Part shown: in pieces, positions 8,644 through 17,372 of the stretch
Layout of the letters: each line of letters begins with the position of its first letter
Numbering within the stretch: position 1 is the first letter of the stretch
Assembly (NCBI RefSeq): GCF_019973775.1
Contig: NZ_AP025032.1
Coordinates: 4,306,001-4,370,000 of the forward strand
DNA: 64,000 nucleotides
Direction: 5' to 3'
Origin: Aureimonas sp. SA4125
GTDB lineage: Bacteria; Pseudomonadota; Alphaproteobacteria; Rhizobiales; Rhizobiaceae
The notes under the pieces: model-generated
Databases searched by the model: none
Seen by the model: only the letters and a program-made list of their open reading frames with translations
What the model was told of the DNA's origin: nothing
Program-made: the position numbers and the translations under genes

Positions 8644-9636
8644 CTAGAGGAAGGTCGGGTCGAACACGTCGGCATAGGCGACGTCCTGTGCGATCATGCC
8701 GGAAATGGTGATGATGCTCAGCGTCTTCGCCCATGCTTCCTCGGGCATGGCGCCGTCCTGCTCCCACATGTCGTTGGCGCGGGCGCGGGTCAGGATGGCG
8801 TCGAGATCGTCCTTCGGCAATGTCGGGAACTCCTCGGCGGCGATGGCGCGCATTTCCGCCTCGTCATTGAACACGAGGTCGAGCGACTTCTTCGAGGCGG
8901 CGACGATTGCCCTGACGAGGTCCGGGTCGCTCTCTATCAACGCCTTCGGCAGGTTGACCGTGGTCCAGGCGAAGGGGCCGAGTTCTTTCGGCATGCTGGC
9001 AAAGGGCTCTTGCCAGATACCCGTCTTCACTCCCTGCGCGATCGCCGGCTCGGAGACCATCGCGAGATCCGCCTCGCCGTTCTTTACTGCCGCGACCGTC
9101 CCGGCATTGGTGGCGATCTCTAGGAGTACGACGTCGCTGCGCGGGTCGAGCCCGTCGCGCTTCAGCAAATAGAGCAGAATGGAATAGCCCGTGCCGCCGC
9201 GGGTACCGACAGCGATCTTCTTGCCCTTGATGTTTTCGGCAAAGGATTTCGCCGGGTCGATGGCGACGCCGGTGCGGGCGACGAGGAACGAGTTGGCGCG
9301 GTTGGACAGGCCGATAACGGCGCGCACCGGCTTGCCGCCCTTCACATTCGCAAAGGCGATGTGCTCGGGGCCGCCGATATAGGCGTCGGCATTGCCGGAC
9401 TGCACGGCCGCCATCGCCTTGCCGCCGCCTTCCGAGGTGACCAGTTGCACGTCGAGCCCGGCCTCTTTGTAGAAACCCTTGCGGATGCCGACGTAGAACG
9501 GCAGCGAGTCGGCGGAATGGCCAGGCTCGGTAACGATGAGCGAGCGCATGTCGGCTCGGGCGCGGCGGCTCGTGAGGCCGGTGACGGCGATGCCGGCGGC
9601 ACCCCCGAGGACTTGGCGACGGTTGAGCTCGAACAT
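8644..9636 (-). CDS. NitT/TauT-family ABC transporter substrate-binding protein
   Basis: A 330-residue periplasmic binding protein of the NMT1/SsuA type. The N-terminus MFELNRRQVLGGAAGIAVTG carries a twin-arginine motif and hydrophobic core ending near SRRARA, so Tat export is likely. The mature start 'MRSLIVTEPGHSADSLPFYVGI' and the GGTGYSILLYLLKRDGLD segment are typical of nitrate/sulfonate/taurine or pyrimidine-precursor binders. It is third in a minus-strand operon after its ATPase and permease. Ligand unknown; the GlcG-like and lactonase-like genes downstream suggest a carbon source rather than inorganic nitrate. Confidence 0.88.
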   Translation of the reverse strand: MFELNRRQVLGGAAGIAVTGLTSRRARADMRSLIVTEPGHSADSLPFYVGIRKGFYKEAGLDVQLVTSEGGGKAMAAVQSGNADAYIGGPEHIAFANVKGGKPVRAVIGLSNRANSFLVARTGVAIDPAKSFAENIKGKKIAVGTRGGTGYSILLYLLKRDGLDPRSDVVLLEIATNAGTVAAVKNGEADLAMVSEPAIAQGVKTGIWQEPFASMPKELGPFAWTTVNLPKALIESDPDLVRAIVAASKKSLDLVFNDEAEMRAIAAEEFPTLPKDDLDAILTRARANDMWEQDGAMPEEAWAKTLSIITISGMIAQDVAYADVFDPTFL

Positions 9637-9699
9637 GGTGTCTCCTGACGTTGGCTGCGTTGCGATGGTCGACGGGGAAGGTAAAGAGGTTGAGGGGAC

Positions 9700-10578
9700 T
9701 CAGATCGTCTTGACGCTCTGGCCCTTCATGAAGCGGCGCTCGAGGAAGGACACGGCGGCGTAGAGGCCCGTCGCGAGCAGCGCGAGGATGATGATGCCGA
9801 CCCAGATCAACGCCATGTCGTAGGTCGCGCCGGCATACATGATGATCTTGCCGAGGCCGTACTGGGAGGAGATGAATTCGCCGGCGATGGCGCCGGCCAG
9901 CGCCAGGCCGATGTTGATGTGCAGCGAGGAGGTAATCCAGGGCAGCGAAGACGGCACGACGATCTTGAAGAAGACGTCACGGCGCCTGCCGCCGAGCGAC
10001 AGCGTCAGCTTCACCAAGTCGTCGTCGACCGCCCGGACGCCGGCATAGGCGGCGAGCGCGGTGATCACGGCGGTGAAGGCGATCGCCAGGGCCACCTTCG
10101 AGGCAATGCCGATACCGAAGATCAGGATGATCAGCGGCCCGAGCGCGATCTTCGGCACCGCATTGAACACGACGATGTAGGGTTGCACGACGGCGGCGGC
10201 GTTAACCGACCACCAGAGGCTGAGCCCAATGACCGCGCCAAGCGCCGAGCCGAGCAGGAAGCCGATGATCGTCGCCTTGAAGGTGAACCAGGTGTCGTAG
10301 AACACCGAGCCCTCCTGGAACACGATGATCGCCGCGGTGACGATGCGCGAGGGCGAGGACCAGAAGAACGGGTCGATCAGCCCAGTGGCCGCTCCCGCTT
10401 CCCAACCGCCGACGATGGCAAGGAAGACCGATACCTGCACCAACCAGATCGTGATTCGTGTCCAGCGCCGCGCCCCGGCGATGACCACACCTTGGCGTCG
10501 GCGGACTTTTGGCCGGAGCGTGCCGTGCACGTCGAGCACGGGAGCGAGGCGGATTTTCGTATCGTCGAGTACGGTCAT
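9700..10578 (-). CDS. NitT/TauT-family ABC transporter permease
   Basis: A 292-residue inner-membrane permease (SsuC/TauC type) with several hydrophobic segments after a polar N-terminus of about 35 residues. The cytoplasmic coupling region is visible as AVRAVDDDLVKLTLSLGGRRRDVFFKIVVPSSLP, containing the G-containing EAA-like loop that docks on the ATPase. It overlaps the ATPase gene stop by four bases (10575-10578), so the two are coupled, and the binding-protein gene follows after 63 bases. Confidence 0.9.
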   Translation of the reverse strand: MTVLDDTKIRLAPVLDVHGTLRPKVRRRQGVVIAGARRWTRITIWLVQVSVFLAIVGGWEAGAATGLIDPFFWSSPSRIVTAAIIVFQEGSVFYDTWFTFKATIIGFLLGSALGAVIGLSLWWSVNAAAVVQPYIVVFNAVPKIALGPLIILIFGIGIASKVALAIAFTAVITALAAYAGVRAVDDDLVKLTLSLGGRRRDVFFKIVVPSSLPWITSSLHINIGLALAGAIAGEFISSQYGLGKIIMYAGATYDMALIWVGIIILALLATGLYAAVSFLERRFMKGQSVKTI

Positions 10579-11399
10579 GCGATCTCTTCCCGGTCGGGCG
10601 CCGGCTCGGCAGTGGCGAACAGCAGGTCCAGGCAGCGCTGTTTCAGGGCGATGAAGGCGGGTGAGGTGACGACATCCCGGTGCCGCGGCCGCGGCAGGTC
10701 GACGGCAAAACGGTCGGCGATGCGGCCGGGGCGCGGCGACAGAACGCAGATCTCATCGGAGAGGAAGATTGCCTCGTCGACGTCATGGGTGACAAAAAGC
10801 ACAGTGCGGTCGAAGTCTTTCCACAGCGTCAGCAGCCATTCCTGCATGTGGAAGCGGGTCTGCGCGTCGAGTGCGGCGAAGGGCTCGTCCAGGAGGATCA
10901 CGTCATTCTCGCAGAGAAGAGTCCGCAGCAGAGCGGCGCGCTGGCGCATGCCGCCGGACAGACTGCCGGGAAAATGCTGCTTGAAGGCCCCGAGGCCGTA
11001 CCGCTCCATCATCGGCTCGGCGATGGCGCGAGCCGCCTTTCGGTCGGCGCCTTGGATCTCGAGGCCGTAGATGACGTTGTCCAATATGTTGCGCCAGGGC
11101 AGCAGCAGGTCCTTCTGCAGCATGTAGGAGACGAGACCGGCGCGGCCGGTGATCTCAGTCCCGTCGAGCAGCACGCGTCCTTTCGTCGGGGAAAGCAGAC
11201 CCGCGAGGATGTTGAAGAGGGTCGACTTGCCGCAGCCGGATTGGCCGATCAGACTGACAAAGCGTCCCTGGGCGACGTCCAGCGTGATGTTTGACACGGC
11301 GATCGTATCGGCCGAGCCGGGAGTGCTAAAGTGGTGCGACAGGCCCTCGACCCGCAGGCGTGGAACAACACTGTCATTGCCGATGGCGGTATTGGTCAC
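10575..11399 (-). CDS. NitT/TauT-family ABC transporter ATP-binding protein
   Basis: A 274-residue ATPase with Walker A GQSGCGKST, Q-loop MLQKDLLLPW, signature LSGGMRQR and Walker B VILLDEPFAALD. The start is set at GTG 11399: it has GAGGAGG seven to eight bases upstream and the family-typical N-terminus follows directly. The longer open frame to 11735 has no such signal and its extra residues look non-coding. First gene of the minus-strand operon that continues to 7303. No dedicated regulator is adjacent. Confidence 0.88.
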   Translation of the reverse strand: MTNTAIGNDSVVPRLRVEGLSHHFSTPGSADTIAVSNITLDVAQGRFVSLIGQSGCGKSTLFNILAGLLSPTKGRVLLDGTEITGRAGLVSYMLQKDLLLPWRNILDNVIYGLEIQGADRKAARAIAEPMMERYGLGAFKQHFPGSLSGGMRQRAALLRTLLCENDVILLDEPFAALDAQTRFHMQEWLLTLWKDFDRTVLFVTHDVDEAIFLSDEICVLSPRPGRIADRFAVDLPRPRHRDVVTSPAFIALKQRCLDLLFATAEPAPDREEIA

Positions 11400-11838
11400 G
11401 AGCAAGCCTCCTCGGCTGGATGGAGGAGCGCCCGACCAGATCGGCGGCGAAGCGGATACAGGTTCGACGCAGTCGTGTTGGGGTTTTGGCGCATGGCAGT
11501 CCTCGATCTCGTCAGAAGAACAGGCGCAATCCGCCCATCCTGTGGTGTGAGATCTCCCGGGGTTTTGTCCCGCCGTGCATCGGACGGATGTCTCCCGCCG
11601 CGACAGCAGCTCTCGGACCAGCACGTCAAACGACGCCGGAACCCTAGCCACTAGCTCCCTAACCCCGGTGCAAGGCGCGTGCCAATTCATCAGAGCGAGG
11701 CGCATCAAGCGCAGGAGTAGCGTGACACCGGCCAATCGATTGCCTTATCGGCAGAATTGAAGATTTCTGCACAATAATGGCTCTTCCGACACAGCCCCTC
11801 TGGTCGCCCCCTGCTGTGCAAGGTTTTGTCTAGACGCG
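11400..11838. other. Intergenic region without recognisable gene
   Basis: About 440 bases between the minus-strand ABC operon and the cysteine-hydrolase remnant. Short open frames exist on both strands but none has a family motif or a ribosome-binding site. It presumably contains the promoter of the ABC operon; no clear -35/-10 pair or palindromic operator was found. Confidence 0.4.
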
Positions 11839-12060
11839 TGGCGACGCGTCCACTACACCTTCGCCGACGCGCACCAGGCCGACTATCACACCCGCGTGGT
11901 CGAGGATTGCGTCGGCGGTTCGGATGTTGCGGCCCACGACGCCGCGCTGATCGCGATGGAATACCTGCAGCATGGCGCCCGTCGCTCTGCTGCCGAGATG
12001 ATCGAGGCTTTCCGCGCCCACGCCGCCGCCCAGCCGGCGCTGCTGGCAAAGAGCGCCTGA
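11839..12060 (+). pseudogene. C-terminal fragment of an isochorismatase-type cysteine hydrolase
   Basis: The frame ending at the TGA 12058-12060 reads HTRVVEDCVGGSDVAAHDAA followed by an AMEYLQHGA-like helix. This matches the end of cysteine hydrolases of the isochorismatase/nicotinamidase superfamily ('VVEDCVA...AHEAAL...MEYL'). The catalytic D-K-C core is absent upstream and no start is visible, so only the last 70 or so residues survive. It ends one base before the start of the metallohydrolase pseudogene, as if the two had been an operon. Confidence 0.5.
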
Positions 12061-12302
12061 GATGGCGCGCGCAGCCGCCCTCCCGGTCGCCGAGGGCGAC
12101 TGGTATCGCAAGACCGATCTCGGCGGCGACATCACGCTGATCCTCGAGCCGAATGTCGACGTGCTGGAGCAGTCCAATCTCTGGCACGTGCGCGGCCGCG
12201 ACCGCGATCTCCTGATCAACGGCGGCATGGGTATCGTGCCGCTGCGCCCGGCCCTTCCCGAGCTTTTCGAGGGCCGGGAGACCATCGCCTTCGCCACCCA
12301 CA

Positions 12303-12311
12303 CGCATCTCG
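12303..12311 (+). repeat. Target-site duplication, left of IS copy 1
   Basis: CGCATCTCG is repeated exactly at 13687-13695 on the other side of the element. The nine-base length fits the 8-9 bp duplications of IS256-family elements. Confidence 0.9.
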
Positions 12312-13686
12312 GGTAGTGTCCGCGCTCGTGGTGGAAATTCCGACATTGAAAGGTGTGGCTGAGGCGGTCACCGGATAGGGCGGCTAAGGTGGAGTTGCGA
12401 GACTTCAACCTGACCGGAGAACCCGATGACCGAGGACAGACTACCGCTTGCCGAGCTTTTTGCGAAAGCCGGGGACGGCGATTTCCTGAGAACGATAGCC
12501 GAGAGCGTGATGCAGCTCCTTATGGAGGTCGACGTTGAAGGCATGATCGGCGCCGGGCGCCACGAACGGACGCAGGAACGGGCGACTTATCGCAATGGCT
12601 ACCGCGACCGCTCGCTCGACACGCGGCTCGGCTCGTTGCAGCTTCGGATACCCAAGCTTCGGCAGGGCAGCTACTTCCCGCCGTTCCTGGAGCCGAGAAA
12701 GCTCTCGGAGAAGGCCTTGGTTGCCGTCATTCAGGAAGCTTGGATCAGCGGCGTTTCCACCCGGCGGGTCGACGATCTGGTACAGGCCATGGGGCTGTCG
12801 GGGATCGGCAAGAGCACCGTATCGAAGCTGTGCAAAGACATCGACGAACGCGTCGGCGGCTTCCTCGACCGTCCTCTCACTGGCGACTGGCCCTACCTCT
12901 GGCTGGATGCGACCTACCTGAAGCAGCGCGAGGGTGGACGCATCGTTTCGGTCGCCGCCATAATCGCCGTGGCCGTGAACACGGACGGCAAGCGCGAGAT
13001 CGTCGGCCTTCACATCGGCCCCTCGGAAGCGGAGACGTTTTGGTCGAGCTTCCTCAAGAGCCTCGTGCGCCGCGGCCTGTCCGGCGTGAAGCTCGTGATC
13101 TCGGATGCTCACGAAGGGCTGAAAGCCGCCATTCGCCGGGTGTTCAGCGCCTCCTGGCAGCGCTGCCGGGTGCATTGGATGCGCAACGCCCTGTCGTATG
13201 TCCCGAAGGCGCAGCAGAGCATGGCGGCGGCCGCGCTGCGCCAAGCCTTCGCCCAGCCCGATCGTGCTAGCGCCAGCCAGGCGCTGCGCCACGTCGCCGA
13301 CCAGCTTCGGGGAAAGTGTCCAAAGCTCGGGGCCTTCATCGACAACAGCGAGACCGACGTGCTGGCGCACATGGATTTTCCCAGTCAGCACCGGACCCGG
13401 ATCCATTCGACGAATTCCCTGGAGCGCCTGAACAAGGAGGTGAAGCGGCGTGCCGACGTCGTCGGAATCTTCCCGAACGAGGGATCCATCATCCGGCTCA
13501 TCGGCGCCGTCCTTCTCGAGGCCAACGACGAATGGCAGATCCAGAACCGCTACATGCAGACCGAACCCATGGCCGACCTCATGGCCATGGGCAACACTGC
13601 AAAACCCGAACAGATTTCCACCGAAGTCGCCTGAAACGGAGCCGCTTCAGCTACACTCAATTTCCACCACGTTGACGGACACGACC
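12312..13686 (+). mobile_element. IS256-family insertion sequence, complete (copy 1)
   Basis: A 1375-bp element. Its imperfect inverted ends are 12312-12339 (GGTAGTGTCCG...) and 13659-13686 (reverse complement GGTCGTGTCCG...), matching at 23 of 28 positions. It carries one transposase gene and is flanked by the nine-base duplication CGCATCTCG. An identical-length copy in reverse orientation lies at 61395-62769 and the start of a third at 63671. The short flanking duplication and full-length transposase indicate recent insertion. Confidence 0.95.
12426..13634 (+). CDS. IS256-family transposase (copy 1)
   Basis: A 402-residue DDE transposase of the mutator/IS256 family. The acidic residues are visible as D161 (WLDATY), D227 (VISDAHEG) and a glutamate in the segment NSLERLNKEVKRR at about 330-342. 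The family CxxH-like segment RCRVHWMRN is at 247-254. Length is normal for the family. The start ATG 12426 lies just after GGAGAA. The protein is residue-for-residue the same as that of the copy at 61447-62655, so it is probably active. Confidence 0.95.
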   Translation: MTEDRLPLAELFAKAGDGDFLRTIAESVMQLLMEVDVEGMIGAGRHERTQERATYRNGYRDRSLDTRLGSLQLRIPKLRQGSYFPPFLEPRKLSEKALVAVIQEAWISGVSTRRVDDLVQAMGLSGIGKSTVSKLCKDIDERVGGFLDRPLTGDWPYLWLDATYLKQREGGRIVSVAAIIAVAVNTDGKREIVGLHIGPSEAETFWSSFLKSLVRRGLSGVKLVISDAHEGLKAAIRRVFSASWQRCRVHWMRNALSYVPKAQQSMAAAALRQAFAQPDRASASQALRHVADQLRGKCPKLGAFIDNSETDVLAHMDFPSQHRTRIHSTNSLERLNKEVKRRADVVGIFPNEGSIIRLIGAVLLEANDEWQIQNRYMQTEPMADLMAMGNTAKPEQISTEVA

Positions 13687-13695
13687 CGCATCTCG
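13687..13695 (+). repeat. Target-site duplication, right of IS copy 1
   Basis: CGCATCTCG, exact duplicate of 12303-12311. Confidence 0.9.
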
Positions 13696-14263
13696 ACCAT
13701 ATCGGCGCGATGCACGAATTTTCTGAGCGCTGGGTGCACCCGATCGAGGCGGAAAGGCTTGCCCAACCCTCCGGCTCGCTGCTGTCGGAAGACATGCCGC
13801 TGGACTTGCGCGAAAAGTTCGTCGCCGCGGGCTACCCGCCGCTTGGCACCTACCTGATCCACGCGCTGCCGTACGAAGGCTACGATCCGGCGAGCTACCG
13901 CATCCAGCCGGCACCGGCGACGCGGCAGATTCGCGAGGGCGAGACGGTCAACCTCGGCGACCGCCAGTTCGAGGTCCTGCTGGCCCGGTCACTCGCCGGG
14001 CAGCATCGCGCTGTTCGAGCACGCCACCGGCATCCTGTTTGCCGGCGACATCATCTATGACGGCCCCCCGCTCTACCAGGGCTTCGGCATGGACGTCGAC
14101 GACTACGAGGCCTCGTTCAAGCAACTCGAAGCCTTGCCGGTCCGCATCGTCCACGCCGGCCACGATCCGAGCTTCGGCAAGGATCGGCTGGGCGCCATCA
14201 TCGCCACCTATCGCGCCCGCTGGCGCGCCGAAGGCATTTTGGCCTGAGTCCCGGGAACATTCC

Positions 14264-15638
14264 ATGACCGACATTGCCGAAGTCCGCGCCGTTTGGGCGA
14301 CGCTGAAGCCGGAGATCGAGGCGATGTTCGCCGAGATGTGGCTGGTGCCCGAAATGCCGGGCCTCGAATACCGCAGCGTCGAGATTCTGACCGGCTTCCT
14401 GAAGCGCTACGGCTTCACGGTCGAGATCGGCAGCGCGGGCGTTCCGACGGCTTTCGTCGCCCGCCACGGTTCAGGCCATGGCCCGCGCATCGCCGTCCTG
14501 GCCGAGTACGACGCGCTGGCAAGCCTCGACAACGAGGCGGTTTCCTATCGCAAGGGCACCGGCCGCAAGCCCGGCCATGGCTGCGGGCACAACCACATCG
14601 GCCCCGCCAACACCGGCGCCGAAATTGCCGCGGCGCTCGCCGCCGCCAAGCTTGGGCTTGCCGGCGAGATCGTCGTCGTTGGCTGTCCGGCAGAAGAGAT
14701 CGGCTGGGGCAAGATCGCGCTGCAGCAGGCCGGCATCTTTGACGAATTCGACGTCATCCTCACTTCGCATGGCGACTATCAGAACGGTTCGCTGTCGCGG
14801 CCGTGTTTTGCCGTGATGTCAGGTGAGTTCATATTCCGGGGAGATAGCGCCCATGCCGGCATAGGCACTGTACGCAATGCCCTGAAGACGGCGGAAGAGG
14901 CGATGGCCGTTTTCACCGCAGTCTATGAGGAGCGGTTTCCCGGCACCGACGAGAAGCATATCTTCCGTCGCCGGGGTCATGCCCGGGGTGATGCCGGAAG
15001 AAGTGAGGATGTGGTGCTCGCTCCGGCATCGCGACCTTGCCCCGATGATGGAAGCCTATGAGGCGATGAAGGAGATCTTCGCTGCCACCGCTGCCAAGAC
15101 GGGCGTCGCGTTCGAGGAAAAGTTCATCGCGGCCTGCCGCGGCTATCTCGCCAACGACGTCGCCGGCAAGGTGCTCGACGAATGCCTGCGGGTGGTCGGC
15201 CCGCCGCGCTGGACCGACGCCGACATTGCCTGGATGCAGGAACTTTCGGAGGCCGCCAGTCCCGGAAAACCCTTCGATCTGCACCGCGGGCTCGAGTTCT
15301 TCGACGAGGGCATCGACTATTACGGCCAGGACGATGGCGACTGCAGCTGGATCGTGCCGATTGCACGGGTCAACTGGGCCTATCCCACCAACGTGCCGAT
15401 CCATCACTGGGCCTGGACGGCGCTCTCCGGCCACCCCTCCAGCAGCCCCGGCCCGCTGATGGCGTCGGAGGCAATGGCGCTCGCCGCGGTGACCTTTCTC
15501 ACGCGGCCGGACCTTGTCGCAGCCGCCCGTGCCGAATTGCGCGAGCGCGTCGGCGAGGAGACCATTCTTGTCGTGCCGCCGGGGATCAACGAAGTCATGG
15601 CCAAGGACCCGATGGCCTTCTGGGAGGCGCGTTGGTAG
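14264..15638 (+). pseudogene. M20 amidohydrolase (AbgB/HmrA-like), single frameshift
   Basis: The first frame (from ATG 14264) carries the N-terminal catalytic domain: AEYDALASL, the metal-binding GHGCGHNHIG, and CPAEEIGWGK. It then runs out of frame near 14960, in the run AGAAGCATATCTTCC. The rest of the protein (SSVAGVMPGVMPEEVRM through a normal C-terminus, FWEARW) continues one frame over to 15638. A single missing base would explain it. Restored, the protein would be about 457 residues, like p-aminobenzoyl-glutamate hydrolase subunit B and related amide hydrolases. Because everything else is intact, a very recent mutation or a sequencing error are both possible. Confidence 0.75.
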
Positions 15639-15698
15639 CGCCGGCCGCGCGGACGCCGCTCCGATCCACCCAAGGGTCAGTCGGCGTCTTGCCACGCT

Positions 15699-16424
15699 CT
15701 AGCGAGCCGTAAATCCTCCATCTACCGGCAGCAGGACACCCGTGATGTAGCTTGCCTCGTCACTCGCCAGAAACAATACCCCCTTCGCCACCTCATCGGG
15801 GGAGCCGACGCGGCTCATCGGAGTGTTGCTGATAGTCTCAGCGCGCATGGCGGGATCCTGGTCCCGCACCATCTCGGTCTCTATCAGGCCCGGGAGAACG
15901 GCGTTCACGCGAATGCCCCGGGCGGCGTAGGTCACCGCGGCGTTCAGCGTCATCACCGACACGGCACCCTTGCTCGCATGGTAGGCCAATTGGCCGGAAC
16001 CGCCGACATGGCCCCAGATCGACGAGATGTTCACGATCGAAAGCGGCCCCCGCCCCAGCATCATGCCGATCGCCATGCGCATGCCCAGCATAACGCCCGT
16101 CTGGTTGACCGCGATGACATCGTCCCACTCGTCGAGATCGAGGTCGTGCACCTCCGAGCGAGGCTGGGAGACGCCCGCTGCATTGACAAGGATATCGAGG
16201 CGGCCATGAACGCGCAGGATTTCTTCGGACAGTTCCGCCCAAGCGGAAGCCGATCGGACGTCGAGCGGCCAGGCTCGGATGGACGCCTCGTTTTCCGACG
16301 GCTCACGCACCAGGAGATCTGCAACGATCACCGTCGCGCCTTCTGCCGCAAGCGCGGAGGCACACGCGCCGCCAATCCCGCGATGCCCCCCGGTTACCAG
16401 CGCTATCCTTCCCTTTAAACGCAT
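15699..16424 (-). CDS. SDR-family oxidoreductase
   Basis: A 241-residue classical short-chain dehydrogenase/reductase. The nucleotide-binding TGGHRGIGGA lies at about residues 11-20, NAAGVS (NAG-type motif) near 83, and the catalytic YHASKG tyrosine-lysine pair in the second half. It ends in ITGVLLPVDGGFTA, the usual family ending. It is transcribed away from the IclR-type regulator gene, sharing a 120-base control region, so it may be regulated by it. Substrate unknown; likely an alcohol or keto group in the pathway served by the neighbouring transporter. Confidence 0.88.
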   Translation of the reverse strand: MRLKGRIALVTGGHRGIGGACASALAAEGATVIVADLLVREPSENEASIRAWPLDVRSASAWAELSEEILRVHGRLDILVNAAGVSQPRSEVHDLDLDEWDDVIAVNQTGVMLGMRMAIGMMLGRGPLSIVNISSIWGHVGGSGQLAYHASKGAVSVMTLNAAVTYAARGIRVNAVLPGLIETEMVRDQDPAMRAETISNTPMSRVGSPDEVAKGVLFLASDEASYITGVLLPVDGGFTAR

Positions 16425-16448
16425 TTCTCAGCTCCTTTCCGCAGCTTC

Positions 16449-16517
16449 AAGTGCCCATAATTTGAGCACTTTAGTCGATTGCGCTTTCCTGAATCGTATC
16501 GTATAGCAATACTACGA
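16449..16517. promoter_or_regulatory. Divergent control region with two short inverted repeats
   Basis: Between the divergent SDR and IclR genes are AAGTGC (16449-16454)/GCACTT (16466-16471) and TCGTA (16499-16503)/TACGA (16513-16517). The second sits in an AT-rich patch in front of the likely GTG start of the regulator. IclR proteins often bind such dyads near their own gene; assignment here is tentative. Confidence 0.35.
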
Positions 16518-16547
16518 ATTAGATTTTTACGCAAGAATGGACCCCCG

Positions 16548-17372
16548 GTGGAGCGCTCACCCCTCTTCATACAGTCGTTGGAGAAAGCGCTTTTCGTGCT
16601 CGAGGCGTTCGCGCATGCCGAGCATCTGCTGAGCCTCAGCGAGATCGTCCGTCTGTCAGGGTTGGAGAAACCGGCGACGCAGCGGTGCGTCCATACGCTG
16701 GTTCAGACCGGATATCTGGAAAAGGATCCGCAATCCGGGCGCTTCTCGCTGGGCAAGAAGGTGCTCGACCTCAGCTTCCATTTCCTGCGCGCGCATCCCC
16801 TGGTGATCGCAGCGACGCCCGTCCTGCTCCAGTTGCGACGCGATTGCGGCGAGCGGACCAACCTCAGTCTTTTCGACGGAACCACGGTCATCTACGCTAT
16901 CCGCCTGCATGGAAAGCGCGAATACCCGCAGCACTCCACGCTGATTGGTCGCCGCATGCCGACCTACTGTTCGGCCGGCGGCAGGGCGACCCTGGCACGG
17001 CTCCCGGTCGAGGAGGTGCGCGCCATTCTGGCTATGTCAGACCTGCGGCCGATGACTCCCCTGACGTTGACGGATCCGGCCGCGATCCTTGACAAGATCG
17101 ATGAGGCCCGAGAGCGGGGCTACGGCTTCGTCGCCGGCGAAAGCTCACCTGGTGAGCTCGTCATCGCAGCGCCCGTTATCGATGCGTCCGGGCGGCCGGC
17201 TGCTGCCGTCCATATCGCCGCCAGCGTCAACAAGTGGAAGGCCGATGAGTTCGAGCGGACCTTTGCGCCGCACGCTATGGAAGCCGCGAGCCACCTCAGC
17301 CACAACAATGCGGTGACCGCCGGCATCCCGACTTTTGGCGGCCGGCGCCACGCCCATGGGACGGAAAGCTGA
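16548..17372 (+). CDS. IclR-family transcriptional regulator
   Basis: About 274 residues: an N-terminal winged helix-turn-helix (SLEKALFVLEAFAHAEHLLS... LSEIVRLSGLEKPATQRCV) followed by an IclR effector domain with RRMPTYCSAGGRATLA and GYGFVAGESSPGELVIAAPV. GTG 16548 is preferred because it gives the normal length and leaves the dyad at 16499-16517 upstream; the frame can be read from 16479. It overlaps the M20 peptidase gene (TGATG at 17370) and diverges from the SDR gene. It probably senses an intermediate of the compound handled by the Liv-type cluster that follows. Confidence 0.85.
   Translation: MERSPLFIQSLEKALFVLEAFAHAEHLLSLSEIVRLSGLEKPATQRCVHTLVQTGYLEKDPQSGRFSLGKKVLDLSFHFLRAHPLVIAATPVLLQLRRDCGERTNLSLFDGTTVIYAIRLHGKREYPQHSTLIGRRMPTYCSAGGRATLARLPVEEVRAILAMSDLRPMTPLTLTDPAAILDKIDEARERGYGFVAGESSPGELVIAAPVIDASGRPAAAVHIAASVNKWKADEFERTFAPHAMEAASHLSHNNAVTAGIPTFGGRRHAHGTES

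Larger units (their letters stand above)
12062..14247 (+). pseudogene. MBL-fold metallo-hydrolase gene split by an IS256-family element and frameshifted
   Basis: Part one (12062-12311) encodes a metallo-beta-lactamase-fold N-terminus ending in T-H-T-H-L. Part two resumes after the insertion at 13696 with D-H-I-G-A-M-H-E-F, so the parent gene read THTHLDHIGAMHEF, an HxHxDH zinc site cut exactly in the middle. Later motifs (PGHSPGSIALFEHATGILFAGD, given in pieces, and HAGHDPSFG) are in a different frame, so a second lesion (small deletion) lies near 13980. The product cannot be functional. It was probably coupled to the M20 gene that starts 17 bases after its stop. Confidence 0.85.

Noticed and set aside
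12441..13406. A 321-codon antisense frame inside the IS256-family transposase gene (also 61675-62640)
   Set aside because: It repeats because the element repeats; no motif, and the sense strand has all transposase residues.
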